From NCBI RefSeq assembly GCF_964355755.1, contig NC_092678.1:7226922-7290921 (forward strand): a stretch of DNA of 64,000 nt, given 5' to 3'. Within the stretch, counting starts at the first letter, position 1. Every line of letters begins with the position of its first letter. Both the position numbers and the translations under genes were made by a program. Below are positions 1-12,454 of this stretch, one piece after another. The stretch is from Antedon mediterranea (taxonomy: Eukaryota; Echinodermata; Crinoidea; Comatulida; Antedonidae). The notes beneath the pieces were generated by a model. That model saw only the letters and a program-made list of their open reading frames with translations, searched no databases and was not told where the DNA came from.

Positions 1-940
1 TATAACGTTATTATTCCGTTATCGAGAAAAAATTCAATTCAAGCAGGCTTACTTACGTTTTATAAAATATTCATTGTAAATTCCTGTTTAACATAACAAT
101 CCTAGTTATTGTCTTGGCATCAATACAGTCCTGCTTATAATGTCTAAGTGTTGATCTTAACGTGCTACTCTCATAAATGAACGTAATCATCTATATATAC
201 TTCCGTGCGAACCGGATTCGGATTGAATTGAATGTGAGGGCGCACACATCGTAATCTATCTATATATAAATTTACGTAAGGGCAAAATTCGGTAAATCGC
301 GCCTTACTTCTAGAATGTTTACTCGATGGTATATAAAGTTGGTTCGTACTTTCGATACTGATTTTAACCACCTGATGTAACCCTGTTTACTAATTAAATG
401 GAGTTCGATAATTAGTTATTGACGATTAAAACGAATTTAGGTTCAACGATTTGCCCCAAATAGGGGTGTTTTCCGATCGTGGTATAGGGCCTACACTGTC
501 CAATGCATGTCTATCTTGAAAAATACCCGCATACAATAATACGAGGATGCTTCGCATTTTCCTATCTCCTCCTACGATAATTGTTTTTAATGGATGAAAA
601 CCGGTTAAACAGCTCGAGTACAGCATCATAATGTTGAAGACAGACCTATTTTCTTAAAAACATACTATTTTGATAGATTTAATATACATTTATACAAATG
701 TATTGATTTCCGATGAATGGAACATTCCAATAATAACTCTTTGCTTTAACACAAGTACCACCAGCTGTAGGTAAATTTATTGGCCCTTGGGTAATTAACC
801 TAAAACCTATATATAGATAAGTATTGCAATACTTGGACATTACTGTAAATACGTATTAACATTTGTGGTCGCCGTTGAATTTACTGTGAGTGTGGGTACT
901 GTTAGATGTATAACACAATCATGTACAAATAAACGTATTA
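1..940. other. Gene-free AT-rich stretch
   Basis: No open frame with coding character, splice-site-bounded exon or repeat boundary was recognised. A degenerate third start of the following duplication ('tgtgagtgtgggtactgtta') lies at about 886-940. Confidence 0.5.
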
Positions 941-1406
941 CTGTGAGTGTAGGCCCTACTGTTATATAGAACGTGCAATATACAAATAAACTGTACTACT
1001 GACAGTTGCTTCTCAACGTTTGCATTAATTAATAATTACAAAGAATATAAACGTTGTAGTGGTACGTGTATCGTTACATGTACATGCTATTTCAATCGAC
1101 TATGACAGTGACAGTTTTAACAAAGTGTTAAGTCGCAAATGTGTTACTGTATCAAGTGGTATATTATTTATAGGCCTGTGAGTAGGCCCTACTGTTATAT
1201 AAAACGTACAATATACAAATAAACTGTACTACTGACAGTTGCTTCTCAACGTTTGTATTAATTAATAATTACAAAGAATATAAACGTTGTAGTGGTACGT
1301 ATCGTTACATGTACATGCTATTTCAATGGACTATAACAGTGACAGTTTTAACAAAGTATTTAATCGCAAATGCGTTACTGTATCAAGTGGTATATTATTT
1401 ATAGGC
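941..1406. repeat. Tandem duplication, two ~233-bp units
   Basis: The unit starting 'ctgtgag...aggccctact' at 941 recurs at 1176 and both copies end at 'tatttataggcct'. The copies differ by few substitutions and short indels, so the duplication is fairly recent. No coding frame is shared between units. Confidence 0.85.
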
Positions 1407-1705
1407 CTATCAAAGTGAAAAACATATTTCGTTACTGAGTAGATAAATAATATATTAAAATATTGTTCTTCTTTGTACCCATATCCTCTTCCCCATCCCT
1501 CAAAACTAATGTTACACACAAAACACAAATTGGGTTTGTTTAAATGAGTCCAAATAACAAATTTGGACTCATTTTGTGACAAGTTTCTCTTTCGGAAGTA
1601 ATTCCCAGTGTGCTAATTTCAATAACTATTATCGTCCTGCAGTACGTACAAGCATTTTTTTACGCTGAAATTACTGTGTATTCGAGAACCATCTGTGGGC
1701 ACGAC

Positions 1706-1742
1706 CTAGATGGTACGCGAGCGAAGCGAGCGTACCATCTAG
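1706..1742. repeat. 13-bp-arm perfect inverted repeat
   Basis: The arm ctagatggtacgc (1706-1718) is matched by its reverse complement at 1730-1742 around an 11-nt GC-rich loop, in a strongly AT-rich region. It could be the remnant of a small palindromic element; no function can be assigned. Confidence 0.7.
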
Positions 1743-1892
1743 TCTACACAATTAACACAATACAACCAAATCAGAGAAGTTAGAGGCCGCAATGGACAAT
1801 ATAACGAAAAACATATTAATATTAATTGTGTATCAATATTTTCACAAAATCAATCAAATCGGGCCGTACACAATAGATTCAAATGTGTGTTG

Positions 1893-3062
1893 TTATAAAG
1901 ATTCAATCAATCATTCAATCGTTCGATTTATATAGCGCCATTCCAACATTCATTGCTCATGGCGCTGTAAAAAATCAGAAAAGGTGAGTTTTGAGTAGTG
2001 ACTTAAAGTGACTCAATAATGATGTGTGTTTAATGTTCAAGGGTAGGTGGTTCCAGAGCCTAGGTCCAGCAACACTGAAAGTCCGATCTCCCCAGCTATG
2101 TTTGCTCCTTGGAATGTCCAGTAGCACCTGATGACTAGATCTTAGTTCTCGCTTTCCCTTCTTGACTGTCAACAATTCTGAGAGATATTTTGGAGCGCAA
2201 CTATTTAGGCATCGGAACACCAGCAGCAGGATCTTAAATTTAACACGTGACTCCATGGGTAGCCAATTTAACTCTTTGAACAATGGTGTGACGTGATCAT
2301 ACTTCTTGGCACACATCACCAAGCGAGCTGCCCAATTTTGCACCTTCTGGAGAGTCCGCAACTGCTTCTTTGGCAGACCATACAGCAGGGAATTTCCCAT
2401 ATCAAGCCGACTGGTAACAAAAGCATGTACAATCTGCTCTGTTGCACAATGGTTCAAGTAACGTCTGATCTTGGCGATGTTACATAAATGGAAAATAGCA
2501 GATCGGCAGATTTTGTTGATATGTGATTCCATGGTCATTTTACAATCAAGTTGTACACCAAGGTTACGAACTTCTGATGATGGATTGACTAGTACGCCAC
2601 CAATATGTAGGCCATCAAACCGGATCTTTTTTCTCTGCTGAACAGAACCAAATAGGATCACCTCGGTCTTTTTATCATTTAGCTTGAGGAAGTTGGAGCC
2701 CATCCATTTTCTAATCTCAGCAGTGCATGCTTCTAACCGTTTTACGGCGGACAGAAACTTGGTCTGGCAAGGCTTGACAGAAACATAGATGGAAAACAGC
2801 TGTGGTCCAAGCACCGAACCTTGTGGGACGCCACATAATAGAGGAAGGTCATCTGAAACATCACCAATGCAGACGGCCTGGGTTCTGTTCCTTAGATATG
2901 ATGTGAACCAAGACAATGCTTGATCTCTTACCCCAATATCATGTGACAATCTATGAAGAAGCAGTGAGTGATCTACTGTGTCAAAAGCAGCCGATAAGTC
3001 TAGTAAAACTAGAATAACAAGTTCTTGATTATCTATTGATGTCAAAACGTCATTCTTAAAGA
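1893..3062 (-). mobile_element. 5'-truncated CR1/L2-like non-LTR retrotransposon
   Basis: This is a LINE fragment read on the minus strand. It holds the C-terminal two thirds of a reverse transcriptase, a short 3' UTR with an inverted 'cagcgcca...tggcgctatataaat' tail (about 1928-1975) and a terminal array of gattgaat-like octamers (1893-1928), typical of CR1/L2-clade elements. The 5' side stops abruptly near 3062, where the frame runs into a stop, as expected for 5' truncation during target-primed reverse transcription. Confidence 0.85.
1975..3062 (-). pseudogene. Reverse transcriptase fragment lacking its YADD motif
   Basis: The frame is uninterrupted for about 360 codons. RT motifs seen: [12 protein letters not shown], the [10 protein letters not shown] turn, then the thumb and C-terminal region ([22 protein letters not shown]). 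Between GPQLFSIY and SVKPCQ about 25 residues normally present in this family are missing, and they include the Y/F-A-D-D catalytic loop. The protein cannot be an active polymerase although the frame is still open. An alternative-start ORF begins at 3045, but no ATG start is expected in a truncated LINE. RT origin is certain; clade assignment (CR1/L2 versus other Jockey-superfamily lineages) is less so. Confidence 0.88.
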
Positions 3063-3181
3063 CTTACTGTCCACGTACATTATAACTATAACTTTAAAAG
3101 TATGTGTTATTTATTTAGTTTTATCTACATTTTGTATATGCTTACATACTTTTTCAAATAGCTTCAATAATATATAATAAT

Positions 3182-3475
3182 AATACCACATTTATATAGC
3201 GCCCTTTTCATGAGTAATCATGCTCAAAGGCGCTTTACAAGCATTATTACCCCAGTATTTTTGTTGGATCAAACACGTATGAAAACATACTCCCATAATC
3301 TTTATCTAACCGGGTACCCATTTATAAACCTGGGCGAAGAGAGGCAAACGTAAGTATACCCTTTTAAAGTATCTTGCCTGCAGATACAAGCAATACGGCG
3401 AGAGTTGGATTCGAACCTAGGTCTGACGATCGGTAGTCCAACGTCCAACACACTGCGCCACACGCCCCCGAAATC
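3182..3475 (-). mobile_element. tRNA-derived SINE (family A), with LINE-type tail
   Basis: Read on the minus strand, it begins with a tRNA-like head (gtggcgcagtgtgttgga as box A, ggttcgaatcc as box B, about 3405-3472). A body follows with 'tttgcctctct...ccaggt' and 'gtgtttgatccaa', then the 3' end 'gggcgctatataaatgtgg' and (att)n. The 3' tail matches that of the LINE at 1893-3062. Further copies lie at 15035-15320 (+), 34245-34400 (+, 3' part) and 43140-43315 (-). Confidence 0.8.
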
Positions 3476-3905
3476 AAATGTTGATATAAAGTTTGCGGTA
3501 CACATGTATATTCCTTCTAAAAAGAACTGTTGAGTTTCTCGACGCTTCGATCAATATGCTTTAATCGTCCTCAGGAGTAATAACTTTATATCAGAATAAA
3601 TTTAATTTCTGACCGTTTTTATTAAATTTTTGTTTAGTTTTAATCTAGTCATTTATCTTTGTAACTGTATTGTTAATGTTAGAACGCACCCTTTTATAAA
3701 CGTGTGCTTTTGATCCAAAAGCGGCGTTCGATCGAATAAAGTTTGAGTTTCAGTCCCTTTTTCCCGACCAAGCTATGACGTCCCGCTTTTTGAAAAATAA
3801 ATGAATATTAATAATAAATCTGGAAAAGTACACTTTTGAAACAGTGGCACGCTTTTTGAGGGAATATGTGTTCAGAGTAAACAAAATATATGCAAGAAAA
3901 TTATA

Positions 3906-4374
3906 CACTGTAAAAAATTAGTGTTTAGATCTTAAACATGTATTTTGTACCCATTTTTCCACACATTTAACCTTAAACATGTTTAGATATAAACATGTTT
4001 AGGTTCTAAATACATTCTAAATTCTGTATTTAACTCAACGCATCAGTGACGTGTTGATTGTTAAACATGTTGAGCAATATAGACACGTTTAGGTTTTAAA
4101 CGTGTTTAATTTACCATGTGTTGAGCTGCTCATGTGTAAAGCTTTTTTTTTTCGTCACAGTAAAATCATATGCACGCAACGCTAAACACGTACCTAAACA
4201 TGTTGACTGAACATAATATTGACATGTTGACTGCTAAACGAGTGGAGGAAAACAACAACTATAAACACGTTGAGGTTGGCACGCTAAACATGTAACTACA
4301 TGTTAAAAGCTAAATGTGTAGAAAAAGTGGGTACAAAATAGATGTTTAAGATCTAAACACTATTTATTACAGTG
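3906..4374. mobile_element. 469-bp MITE with CACTG termini
   Basis: The ends are inverted repeats of about 65 bp starting CACTGTAA and ending TTACAGTG (shared core: gtgtttagatcttaaacat and gtacccat/gtgggtac). The interior is made of repeated AAACATGTTTAG-like palindromes. No transposase frame is present. No clear target duplication was found, so the superfamily is left open. Confidence 0.75.
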
Positions 4375-4954
4375 AGTAAACATAGGCCTAAAAAATATAA
4401 CAGTAGCAACAAAAGAATCAATGTGTTTAATGGTGAAGAGTGCCAGGAATTATATATGATACATTTCCTGCCTAAATTCAATAGGGTTCCTTCCCTAAAA
4501 TGTCTATACATAAATCCATTTCTAAAATATGGTAAGCAGAAATTCGCTATTTATATCTCATCATTGAATGTTTATCATCACGGTGCTCGCATGGGTTTAG
4601 AGGAATTATAAGTTGTCAATAGATTTCTGATAATATCGAATAATAGTCCGATAGGTACAATGGGTGCATAACGCGTCAGCTACAGACCATGAAACGCATT
4701 ATTCAATTCAATTGAATTCAAACATTTATACTCTCCCTCCTTTTATAATCAGAGAATAGAAATGCCAGCCTTGTGAACACAACTCTAAATGTGTCTTCAG
4801 ATTGAAATGGTACACTATAAATAGACTCCGGTGTCATGACACTATACCGTATGTTATATTTTATGTGATGCAGTAGAGTAAGGGATTAGTTATACAGTAG
4901 TTTGGTTTTGAATAAAGCGTTGGCAAAGTACCCCAATGTTGTTACCATAATAAT
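4375..4954. other. No gene recognised
   Basis: A 79-codon frame begins at 4372, but it runs out of the MITE end and shows no motif, so it is not annotated. The rest is AT-rich unique-looking sequence. Confidence 0.4.
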
Positions 4955-4957
4955 TAG

Positions 4958-6632
4958 GTTATATGCATTATCATGCATATAACCTCTTGATTCTGTCAAA
5001 ATCTTTATTTATTTATTGGTTATCCGCCTCAAGCGGATAACCTTTGTTATTGTAGTGTTACTTTTTTTTTTTATTATTCTTCTTTCTTTCTCCGATTTTG
5101 TGTACGCGTTTTCTCTTGAACGTGTTAACATAACATTTTGTAACTTGGTCAACATATAGACAATTAACTGAAGATGTACTGCGAAGCTTTTTGACAATGT
5201 CAGATCCGCGTAGCGTAAGTTACGCGCGATTTTCTGAAAATCTTAAATCGGTCATAACTTCGAAACCGATAAATATTTTTTAACGAAATTTTCAGCCACG
5301 TTTTCTTCACATCAATGGCTAACTTTTTCGCTCTTCAGCAAATTTTTGAACACTAGAAAGTCTGCGCGTAAACTGCGTTTGAAATTTTAAAATGCTCCTA
5401 ATTTGTGCACGCTGTTTCTCTGTAACGCGTTAACATAACATTTTGTAACTTGTTCAACATATAGACATTTTACTGAAGTTGTCCAGCCAAGCTTTTTGAC
5501 GATGTCAGAGCCGCGTAGCGTAAGTTACGCGTGATTTTCTGAAAATCTTAAATTGGTTATAACTTCGAAACAAATGAATATTTTTTAACGTCATTTTCAG
5601 CCACGTTTGCTTCACATCAATAGTTAACTTTTTTAACGCTATCGCAATTTGTAACATTAGAAAGTGCGCGCGTAAATGGCGTTTGAAATTTTAAAATGCT
5701 TCAAATCAATTTCTGATTAAATTAGAGCACGATTCAGGTCATTTTAAGCGTTTAAAAAATTGCCACTGGTGCGCACATTTTTACGCGCGCACGGCGCAGG
5801 GAACAGGTATGAGCATTTCTTTTACACGATTTGTGTTTTTAAATCTTCTGTTAACAATTTTACGTTATTTTATTCACTTTTCAACTTGAAATGGCGTTCT
5901 ACGAGCACGTTAAACATGACAGGTTGCGCACGAAAACGTCAACAAATTGTGAAAATGTTCCAAAATATGTCTACTTTTAAAAATGACACAGTTCATCAGA
6001 ATGCAAGGTTACCACCATTTTTTATTTTAATTTCTTGCAGTGTATGAATCATAGGTCTGATTTATTATAGTGTTGAATGCTAAAACGTGTTTGATGGCTA
6101 CATTATTTGCATATTAAATATAATTTTTGAAATATTTATCATCAAACAAACATAAACTTATTCAAAGAGCAAAACAATAAACATAACATTTATCTTTTTT
6201 CTTTACATGTTAATATATAAAACTTGAAAGTATGTACTTTCATAAAATATCAGCGTTTAAAATTTTTGAAGATTTCATCATAGTAAAATTTATGATTTAA
6301 GTTTGATATGTAATAATCAACTTGCATCGAGGGGGTTCACGACATACCGAATGAACGAGGACTCTTTCTTCGGATTTTCGTCAGCAGGTGGTCATATGGC
6401 TCGATGTGTAATGCAACCGACTTTGGTATCAGAGGTACCGGGTTCGAGTCCCGTCACGGGAAAACAATTAATTAAAAGGGTTTAGTTGGTTATTACACTG
6501 AGAGGGCAGTTTTAATTTTGAATAGCCTACTTTTTTTGGAAAAGTCATAACTTGGAAGTACTTGAATACGCAAGATACGCTTTGTTGCTGGCGGATAACC
6601 AAACTCGTCCTCAAGTGACGAGTTTAAGTTCT
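4958..6632. mobile_element. Hairpin-ended non-autonomous element
   Basis: It starts with a ggttatatgca/tgcatataacc hairpin (4958-4985) and a second hairpin, ggttatccgcc-tcaa-gcggataacc (5018-5042). The right side has a ggcggataacc copy (6591-6601) and an aaactcgtc...gacgagttt hairpin (6602-6625). Inside is a ~306-bp tandem duplication (5095-5395 and 5402-5700; 'aacataacattttgtaactt' occurs in each) and a tRNA-like segment. No transposase is encoded. Related copies follow directly (6711-9541). Confidence 0.6.
6390..6465 (+). other. tRNA-like segment inside repeat
   Basis: The run ggctcgatgtgtaatgc resembles a D-arm/box A, and ggttcgagtcccgtcacggg forms a good T-arm/box B with a closing stem. 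The anticodon arm is degenerate. It looks like a tRNA-derived internal pol III promoter rather than a working tRNA gene. Positionally equivalent segments occur near 7700 and 9110. Confidence 0.5.
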
Positions 6633-6637
6633 AGTTA

Positions 6638-8118
6638 GGTTATATGCATGATATGCATATAACCTCTTGATTCTGTCAAAATCTTTATTTATTTATTTAT
6701 TTATTTATTTATTCTTTCCTTAGCACTATTTTGTCCGTGCATTATCTTGGCATCAGTTTCATCTAGCTAAGTCAAGTTTTCAGAGTATATTCCTTATGGC
6801 CAGGAATCGATGTGGTTATATTTTCACGATGCGTAATCAAAAATTACGCGGTCTACGCGCGATTTTACGAAATCACGTTTGTAATCATATCTTCACAAGC
6901 ATGAATCACAATTAAACAAAATTTGGTACTCATAAATTTCAGGTCATATTTCATCATATGGCAATTAAATTACGTGCGTAGCGCATATAACGCTTGCGTA
7001 CGCGCGCTTAAAATGTTCAAAATTGTCAAAATTTATTTTCGATGAAATTAGAGTACGTTTCAGGCAATTTTAAGCGTTTAAAAAATTGCCATGAGTGCGC
7101 AGATTTTTGCACGCGCACTGCGCGTTAAACGTTAATGCGCACTCTTTTTGCCCGATTTCTGTTTTACAATCTTTCTTTAATAATATCATCATATTTGATT
7201 CAGGTTTCAACTCGAAATTGCGTTATACGAGCACGTCAAAAGTGACTGGCTACGCACGTATAAGTTAACAAAATGGTGAAAATATGCTAAATTTTAAAAT
7301 TAATATATATCGTCAGAATGCAGGGGAACACCTATTTTTTATTTCATTTTCTTGAAGTGTATGTATCATATGTATGATTTATTATCAAATTAAGAGAACA
7401 AAAGTTGATTAAGTCATCATTAATTGCATATTAAATTAAAAAAACATAATTTCGACAATCAAACAAATTATGACATTTTCTTAGGCCAAAATAACAAACT
7501 TAACATTAACTTTCTTCCTTCAAAAATTCATATATTAAAGTTAAAAGTATGTAGTTTGACAGTGCATCATTTGTATACATTTTAAAGATGTCATCATAGT
7601 AAAAAATTATAATTCATTTCAGTATGTAATAATCTATTTGCATCAAAGTGGTTACTGCATAGTAAATACACGGAGGAATTTTTCTACAACTTTTAGTCAG
7701 TTGTGTACGGCTCGGTGGTCTGTGCTCGTGTCTATGGCATTCAAGGTACCGAGATCGAGTCTCACCTTGGGAAACGAAATAAGATTTTTTTTTTATTATC
7801 CGTATTGTTTGTTCAAATTTATTTCTTAGTGTATAGATTATACACATGATTTATAATGAAATCTAGATAAAAATTTACTTATGTCTTTATTATTATGTAA
7901 CAACAAATGTGGTTTATGACATTATACGCATATGGATCTTTGATCGGATTGTGATACCGGCTATGGTGTTCGCGTTAGCAAGGTCCTATCATATATTATA
8001 AATAATTAAAGATTCTGAGAAAATCAATCAATCAATATATCTTTTAAAAATCAATTATCTTTATTTAAATCAATGCATATAACCTATAATTCGTCATAGT
8101 GACGAATTAAATCTAGTT
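6638..8118. mobile_element. 1.4-kb hairpin-ended repeat, copy 1
   Basis: The head hairpin gttatatgcat-gat-atgcatataac (about 6639-6663) is followed by a microsatellite (tttatt)n. The repeat body runs from 'attctttccttagcac' (6711) to an aattcgtca-tag-tgacgaatt hairpin and 'aaatctagtt' (8118). No protein is encoded. A body with the same layout but lacking the head hairpin follows immediately as copy 2. Confidence 0.7.
7700..7775 (+). other. tRNA-like segment (copy 1)
   Basis: gctcggtggtctgtgc resembles the D-arm/box A of an elongator tRNA, and gatcgagtctcacc resembles box B. The acceptor stem is not convincing. It is probably a tRNA-derived portion of the repeat. Confidence 0.45.
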
Positions 8119-8123
8119 TATTT

Positions 8124-9541
8124 ATTCTTTCCTTAGCACTATTTTGTCCGTGAATTATCTTGATATCAGTTTCATCTATCTAAGTCAATTTTTCAGAGTA
8201 TATTCCTTATGGCCAGGAATCGATGTGGTTATATTTTCACGATGCGCAATCAAAAATTACGCGGTCTACGCACGATTTTACGAAATCACGTTTGTAATCA
8301 TATCTTCACAAGCATGAATCACAATTAAACAAAATTTGGTACTCATAAATTTCAGGTCATATTTCATCATATGGCAATACAATTACGTGCGTAGCGCATA
8401 TAACGCTTGCGTACGCGCGCTTAAAATGTTCAAAATTGTCAAAATTAATTTTCGATGAAATTAGAGTACGTTTCAGGCAATTTTAAGCGTTTAAAAAATT
8501 GCCATGAGTGCGCAGATTTGTTCACGCGCACGGCGCGTTAAACGTTAATGCGCACTCTTTTTGCCCGATTTCTGTTTTACAATCTTTCTTTAATAATATC
8601 ATCATATTTGATTCACGTTTCAACTCGAAATTGCGTTATACGAGCACATCAAAAGTGACTGGCTACGCACGTATAAGTTAACAAAATGGTGAAAATATGC
8701 TAAATTTTAAAATTAATATATATCGTCAGAATGCAGGGGAACACCTATTTTTTATTTCATTTTCTTGAAGTGTATGTATCATATGTATGATTTATTATCA
8801 AATTAAGAGAACAAAAGTTGATTAAGTCATCATTAATTGCATATTAAATTTAAAAAAAATAATTTCGACAATCAAACAAATTATGACATTTTCTTAGGCC
8901 AAAATAACAAACTTAACATTAACTTTCTTCCTTCCAAAGTTCATATATTAAAGTTAAAAGTATATAGTTTGACAGTGCATCATTTGTTTACATTTTAAAG
9001 ATGTCATCATAGTAAAAAATTATAATTCATTGCGGTATGTAATAATCTATTTGCACCAAACTGGTTACTGCATAGTAAATACACGGAGGAATTTTTCTAC
9101 AACTTTTAGTCAGTGGTGTATGGCTCGATGGTCTGTGCTCGTGTCTATGGCATTCAAGGTACCGAGATCGAGTCTCACCTTGGGAAACGAAATAAGATTT
9201 TTTTTTTAATATCCGTATTGTTTGTTCAAATTTATTTCTTAGTGTATAGATTATACACATGATTTATAATGAAATCTAGATATAAATTAACTTATGTCTT
9301 TATTATTATGTAACAACAAATGTGGTTTATGACATTATACGCATATGGATCTTTGATCGGATTGTGATACCGGCTATGGTAGTCGCGCTAGCAAGGCTAG
9401 GTCACGTCCTATCATATATTATAAATAATTAAAGATTCTGAGAAAATCAATCAATCAATATATCTTTTAAAAATAAATTATCTTTATTTAAATCAATGCA
9501 TATAACCTATAATTCGTCATAGTGACGAATTAAATCTAGTT
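8124..9541. mobile_element. 1.4-kb repeat, tandem copy 2
   Basis: It matches copy 1 almost base for base from 'attctttccttagcac' (8124) to 'aaatctagtt' (9541), with an offset of about 1,413-1,423 bp and only scattered differences. Without a second head hairpin, the arrangement looks like a head-to-tail duplication sharing one junction, not two independent insertions. Confidence 0.8.
9108..9186 (+). other. tRNA-like segment (copy 2)
   Basis: Same position and sequence as the segment at 7700-7775 within the duplicated repeat, with a few substitutions in the D-arm region. Confidence 0.45.
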
Positions 9542-9714
9542 AGAATTTACATTTTAAAAAAACAACTAAAACCGCCTTCAAACATCATGTCGAGATAACA
9601 ATAATTTATGATCAAAGAAACCTACTAGACCACCAAAGAATGATCATGTTGATTGTTTATTTTTGCCGTACGACCCAGTTAATTAATTAATAAGAATATT
9701 ATCTACCCTATTAC

Positions 9715-9960
9715 GCCATTGTTATGATATGCGCATGCGCTAGGCGACTGGCCCGTCGACTGCTGGCAAATTTCAGCATTTTGGCGTTCGAGTACCGGGG
9801 CGAACGAGTGGACGTATGACGTCATAACTGCGAAAGTTTTACCTAAATCATGGCGGAGAATGATCTCGCGATGATTTTCTGAATGTGGAAAGTGAATTTC
9901 AGTAAAAATATATTTGTGAAATCTGTGAAATATTGATTTGTATTGGTTTTTAAATAAAGC
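9715..9960 (+). promoter_or_regulatory. Candidate TATA-less promoter with NRF1 and CRE sites
   Basis: A GC-richer island in AT-rich DNA carries a perfect NRF1-type palindrome TGCGCATGCGC (9730-9740) and a full CRE, TGACGTCA (9817-9824). About 30 nt later comes an ATG in good context (9850, atggcggagaa), but its frame closes after nine codons. The arrangement resembles an animal housekeeping promoter and 5' leader. No downstream gene on the plus strand could be linked to it. Confidence 0.4.
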
Positions 9961-9999
9961 TTGTAATGATACAGGCTATGGCCTGGGTCTTATCATTAG

Positions 10000-11447
10000 C
10001 TGGGGCGGATCCAGAGGGGGGGTCCACGGGGTCCGGACCCCCCCTAAATTTTAAGGGTGCCCTTTTTTTAGAGGTTCAATATTTTATTCGTGTGACATAT
10101 TTGTGTGTGCACAGAGTAGGCTACACTAACCCCAAAAATAAAAACAGAAATTTATCACAATGAGCGCGATGTTAAGTTACGGCGGCCGATCAAAGAGCAT
10201 CGTGAGAGGTGGTGACGCGTGATGATCTCTACTTAAACTTCTAAAAATAGATCGTTTCACATACTACAGAGGGCGCATGTAAACTTTTTACGATTCAACT
10301 CCGCGTACGTTACCATGCGCGCTATGTCATTGACGCGATTATTTGTCCATTGGTAAACACATTTTTATGTATTATTATTCTGAAAATAATTGAACTGTAA
10401 ACATAATTCTTTTGAGTATTTGTTTATTTACATATCATTCAATCAGATCAACAATTTTTTATTTCCATTACAATTTACATCCAACCAAACATGTAAAAAA
10501 TGTAGTTAAAATATCGTACTATCTAGCGCGTACGACCATACGCGGTAGATTGTTTACTCCAAAATCATCGAACGGTCCTTACACTATTCAACATTGTTTT
10601 TGTAGTTGAGCCTCTCATGACCTGGGATTTGTTTGTCTTCCTACGCCAAGATAATATAGTTCTACAAGCCATGTGCTTTTTTCTCTGAGAAATATTTATT
10701 ATAAGTGCCAAAAAAATGTCATCGTAAGCCAATCAAAGCTGAGCTTTCCCGTGATCGGCAGAGCTCACGGTTGAATGATTTTGGATTCTGGCTATTTGAT
10801 TGGTGGACGCGAATCACCCACAGCGGAATGTTTTCTCTCGCGTGTACCAAGAAGTCACGTGATCTCTCTGTACTGAAACGGTACTACACAAATTCAGAGC
10901 AATGAATTTGTACGAATTCCGTTAAATAAACAACTCTATATATTTTATAAACATTTAATAACAAATTTTATTGATATTTCCAATGTTGATATATAAAAGA
11001 AATTACTATAAAACGTAATTATATGTAATTATTTTAGCGAAAAATGGCGCAATTTGTTTACAACGTTCGTGGCTAAAAACGATCATTTTCGGCAATGTTT
11101 AGACCCTATATTTCGAAAACTACAAGTCCGATTTTCGTAATTCTTTCTTTATTGGAATATTGAAACAAAATACCAACAGATAATGTTTAAATTGGTTGAA
11201 AAATAACAACTTTTAATTTTGCATCGTTATCCCTGCTAATAAAGTGTCATTTCCGCCGAACAAGGTGCCATTTATCATGGATTTTGCGTGCGAGAGTGCC
11301 ATTTCCGGCCATCTAAGTGTGTCCTGTAACAAAATTCGCTTCGCCACAACCCCCACCATGGGGGGGCTGTGGCTCAAATACTCAATATCTGATGTGCCCT
11401 TTTTATCGGCGGACCCCCCCTCTCAAAAATGTCTGGATCCGCCCCAG
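10000..11447. mobile_element. 1.45-kb DNA transposon relic, CTGGGGCGGATCCAG termini
   Basis: The left end ctggggcggatccagaggg (10000) and the right end tctggatccgccccag (11447) are inverted repeats, continued inward by G-run/C-run blocks (gggggtcc / ggaccccccc). Such G-rich GGATCC ends are seen on hAT-type MITEs. No transposase frame remains, and flanking 8-bp duplications are not evident. Confidence 0.65.
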
Positions 11448-12440
11448 ACTAGGACGCTAGCCTTCGTTCAGATTAATTCAATTTCAGGATCAACCCATGA
11501 AATGTCCCGCTTCACGTAAATGTCGATATGTTGACAAAGTTACGAAATGTTTACACGTTTTAGAGAAACGCGATGCACAAAAATAGGGTGGAAAAAAAGA
11601 ATAATAGAGAAACAAAAATGTTGATGATGATCTCATACAATCACAAGGATCTTATCCACCCAAAATTGCCTGTATTCAATAACAACTTTCAGAAAACGGT
11701 CCATTTCTATGGACGTAAAACGAAATTCATTGTTAAATATCTCATTGTTGGGTATATGACAACTATTGTGCCTTCTAGGGTTTTATTATTAGAATTTCAA
11801 AGGCTATTTATATAACAAGAACATTTCTCATAATATCGCATAACAATTAAGATAATCCACTTCTACAATCGAATAAATAATTGAACAAATAACGTTATAG
11901 TGGGATGGTGAGAAAATATCTCATGGGTTGAAACATTAACTGCTCTATTTAACGAGCCTGATCATGGTAACCGTTACTCTTTTAGTGCTAACCCAGGCAA
12001 CAAGCAGTTCCTGTTATCGGTCTGTGAGTAGGATTTTAGCCGAAGTCGGTTTTATGATCGCAATCATTCACATGACTCCAATCAATTACCACAAAACAAT
12101 GTACAGTATATCATTCTAAAATCGTATAGTGGGCATGATAATGTTATTTTCCTATTTTAATTCTAGTTTAATTTATATAGGCCTACTGTGCAGATCTTTA
12201 TTCAAAACATAGAAAAACAAATATATTTAAAATAAATGAATAATCTTTTTTTATTTTCTATTAATTTCCATATAACATATTTATTATTTTGTGCATATCA
12301 TTACATAGCATACAACAAAAAGCTTTCCATTTTCATCCTGACATAACATACCAATTTGCAAAAATAAACTGTAATATCGTAAACATATTTGATCATATCA
12401 TTTTATAACAAGATACCTGTACTCTATTAAAGACCATACA
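11448..12440. other. No gene recognised
   Basis: AT-rich sequence. An 80-codon frame at 11573-11815 has no recognisable motif, splice context or repeat kinship, so it is not called. Confidence 0.4.
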
Positions 12441-12454
12441 TAATATTGCTGTAA

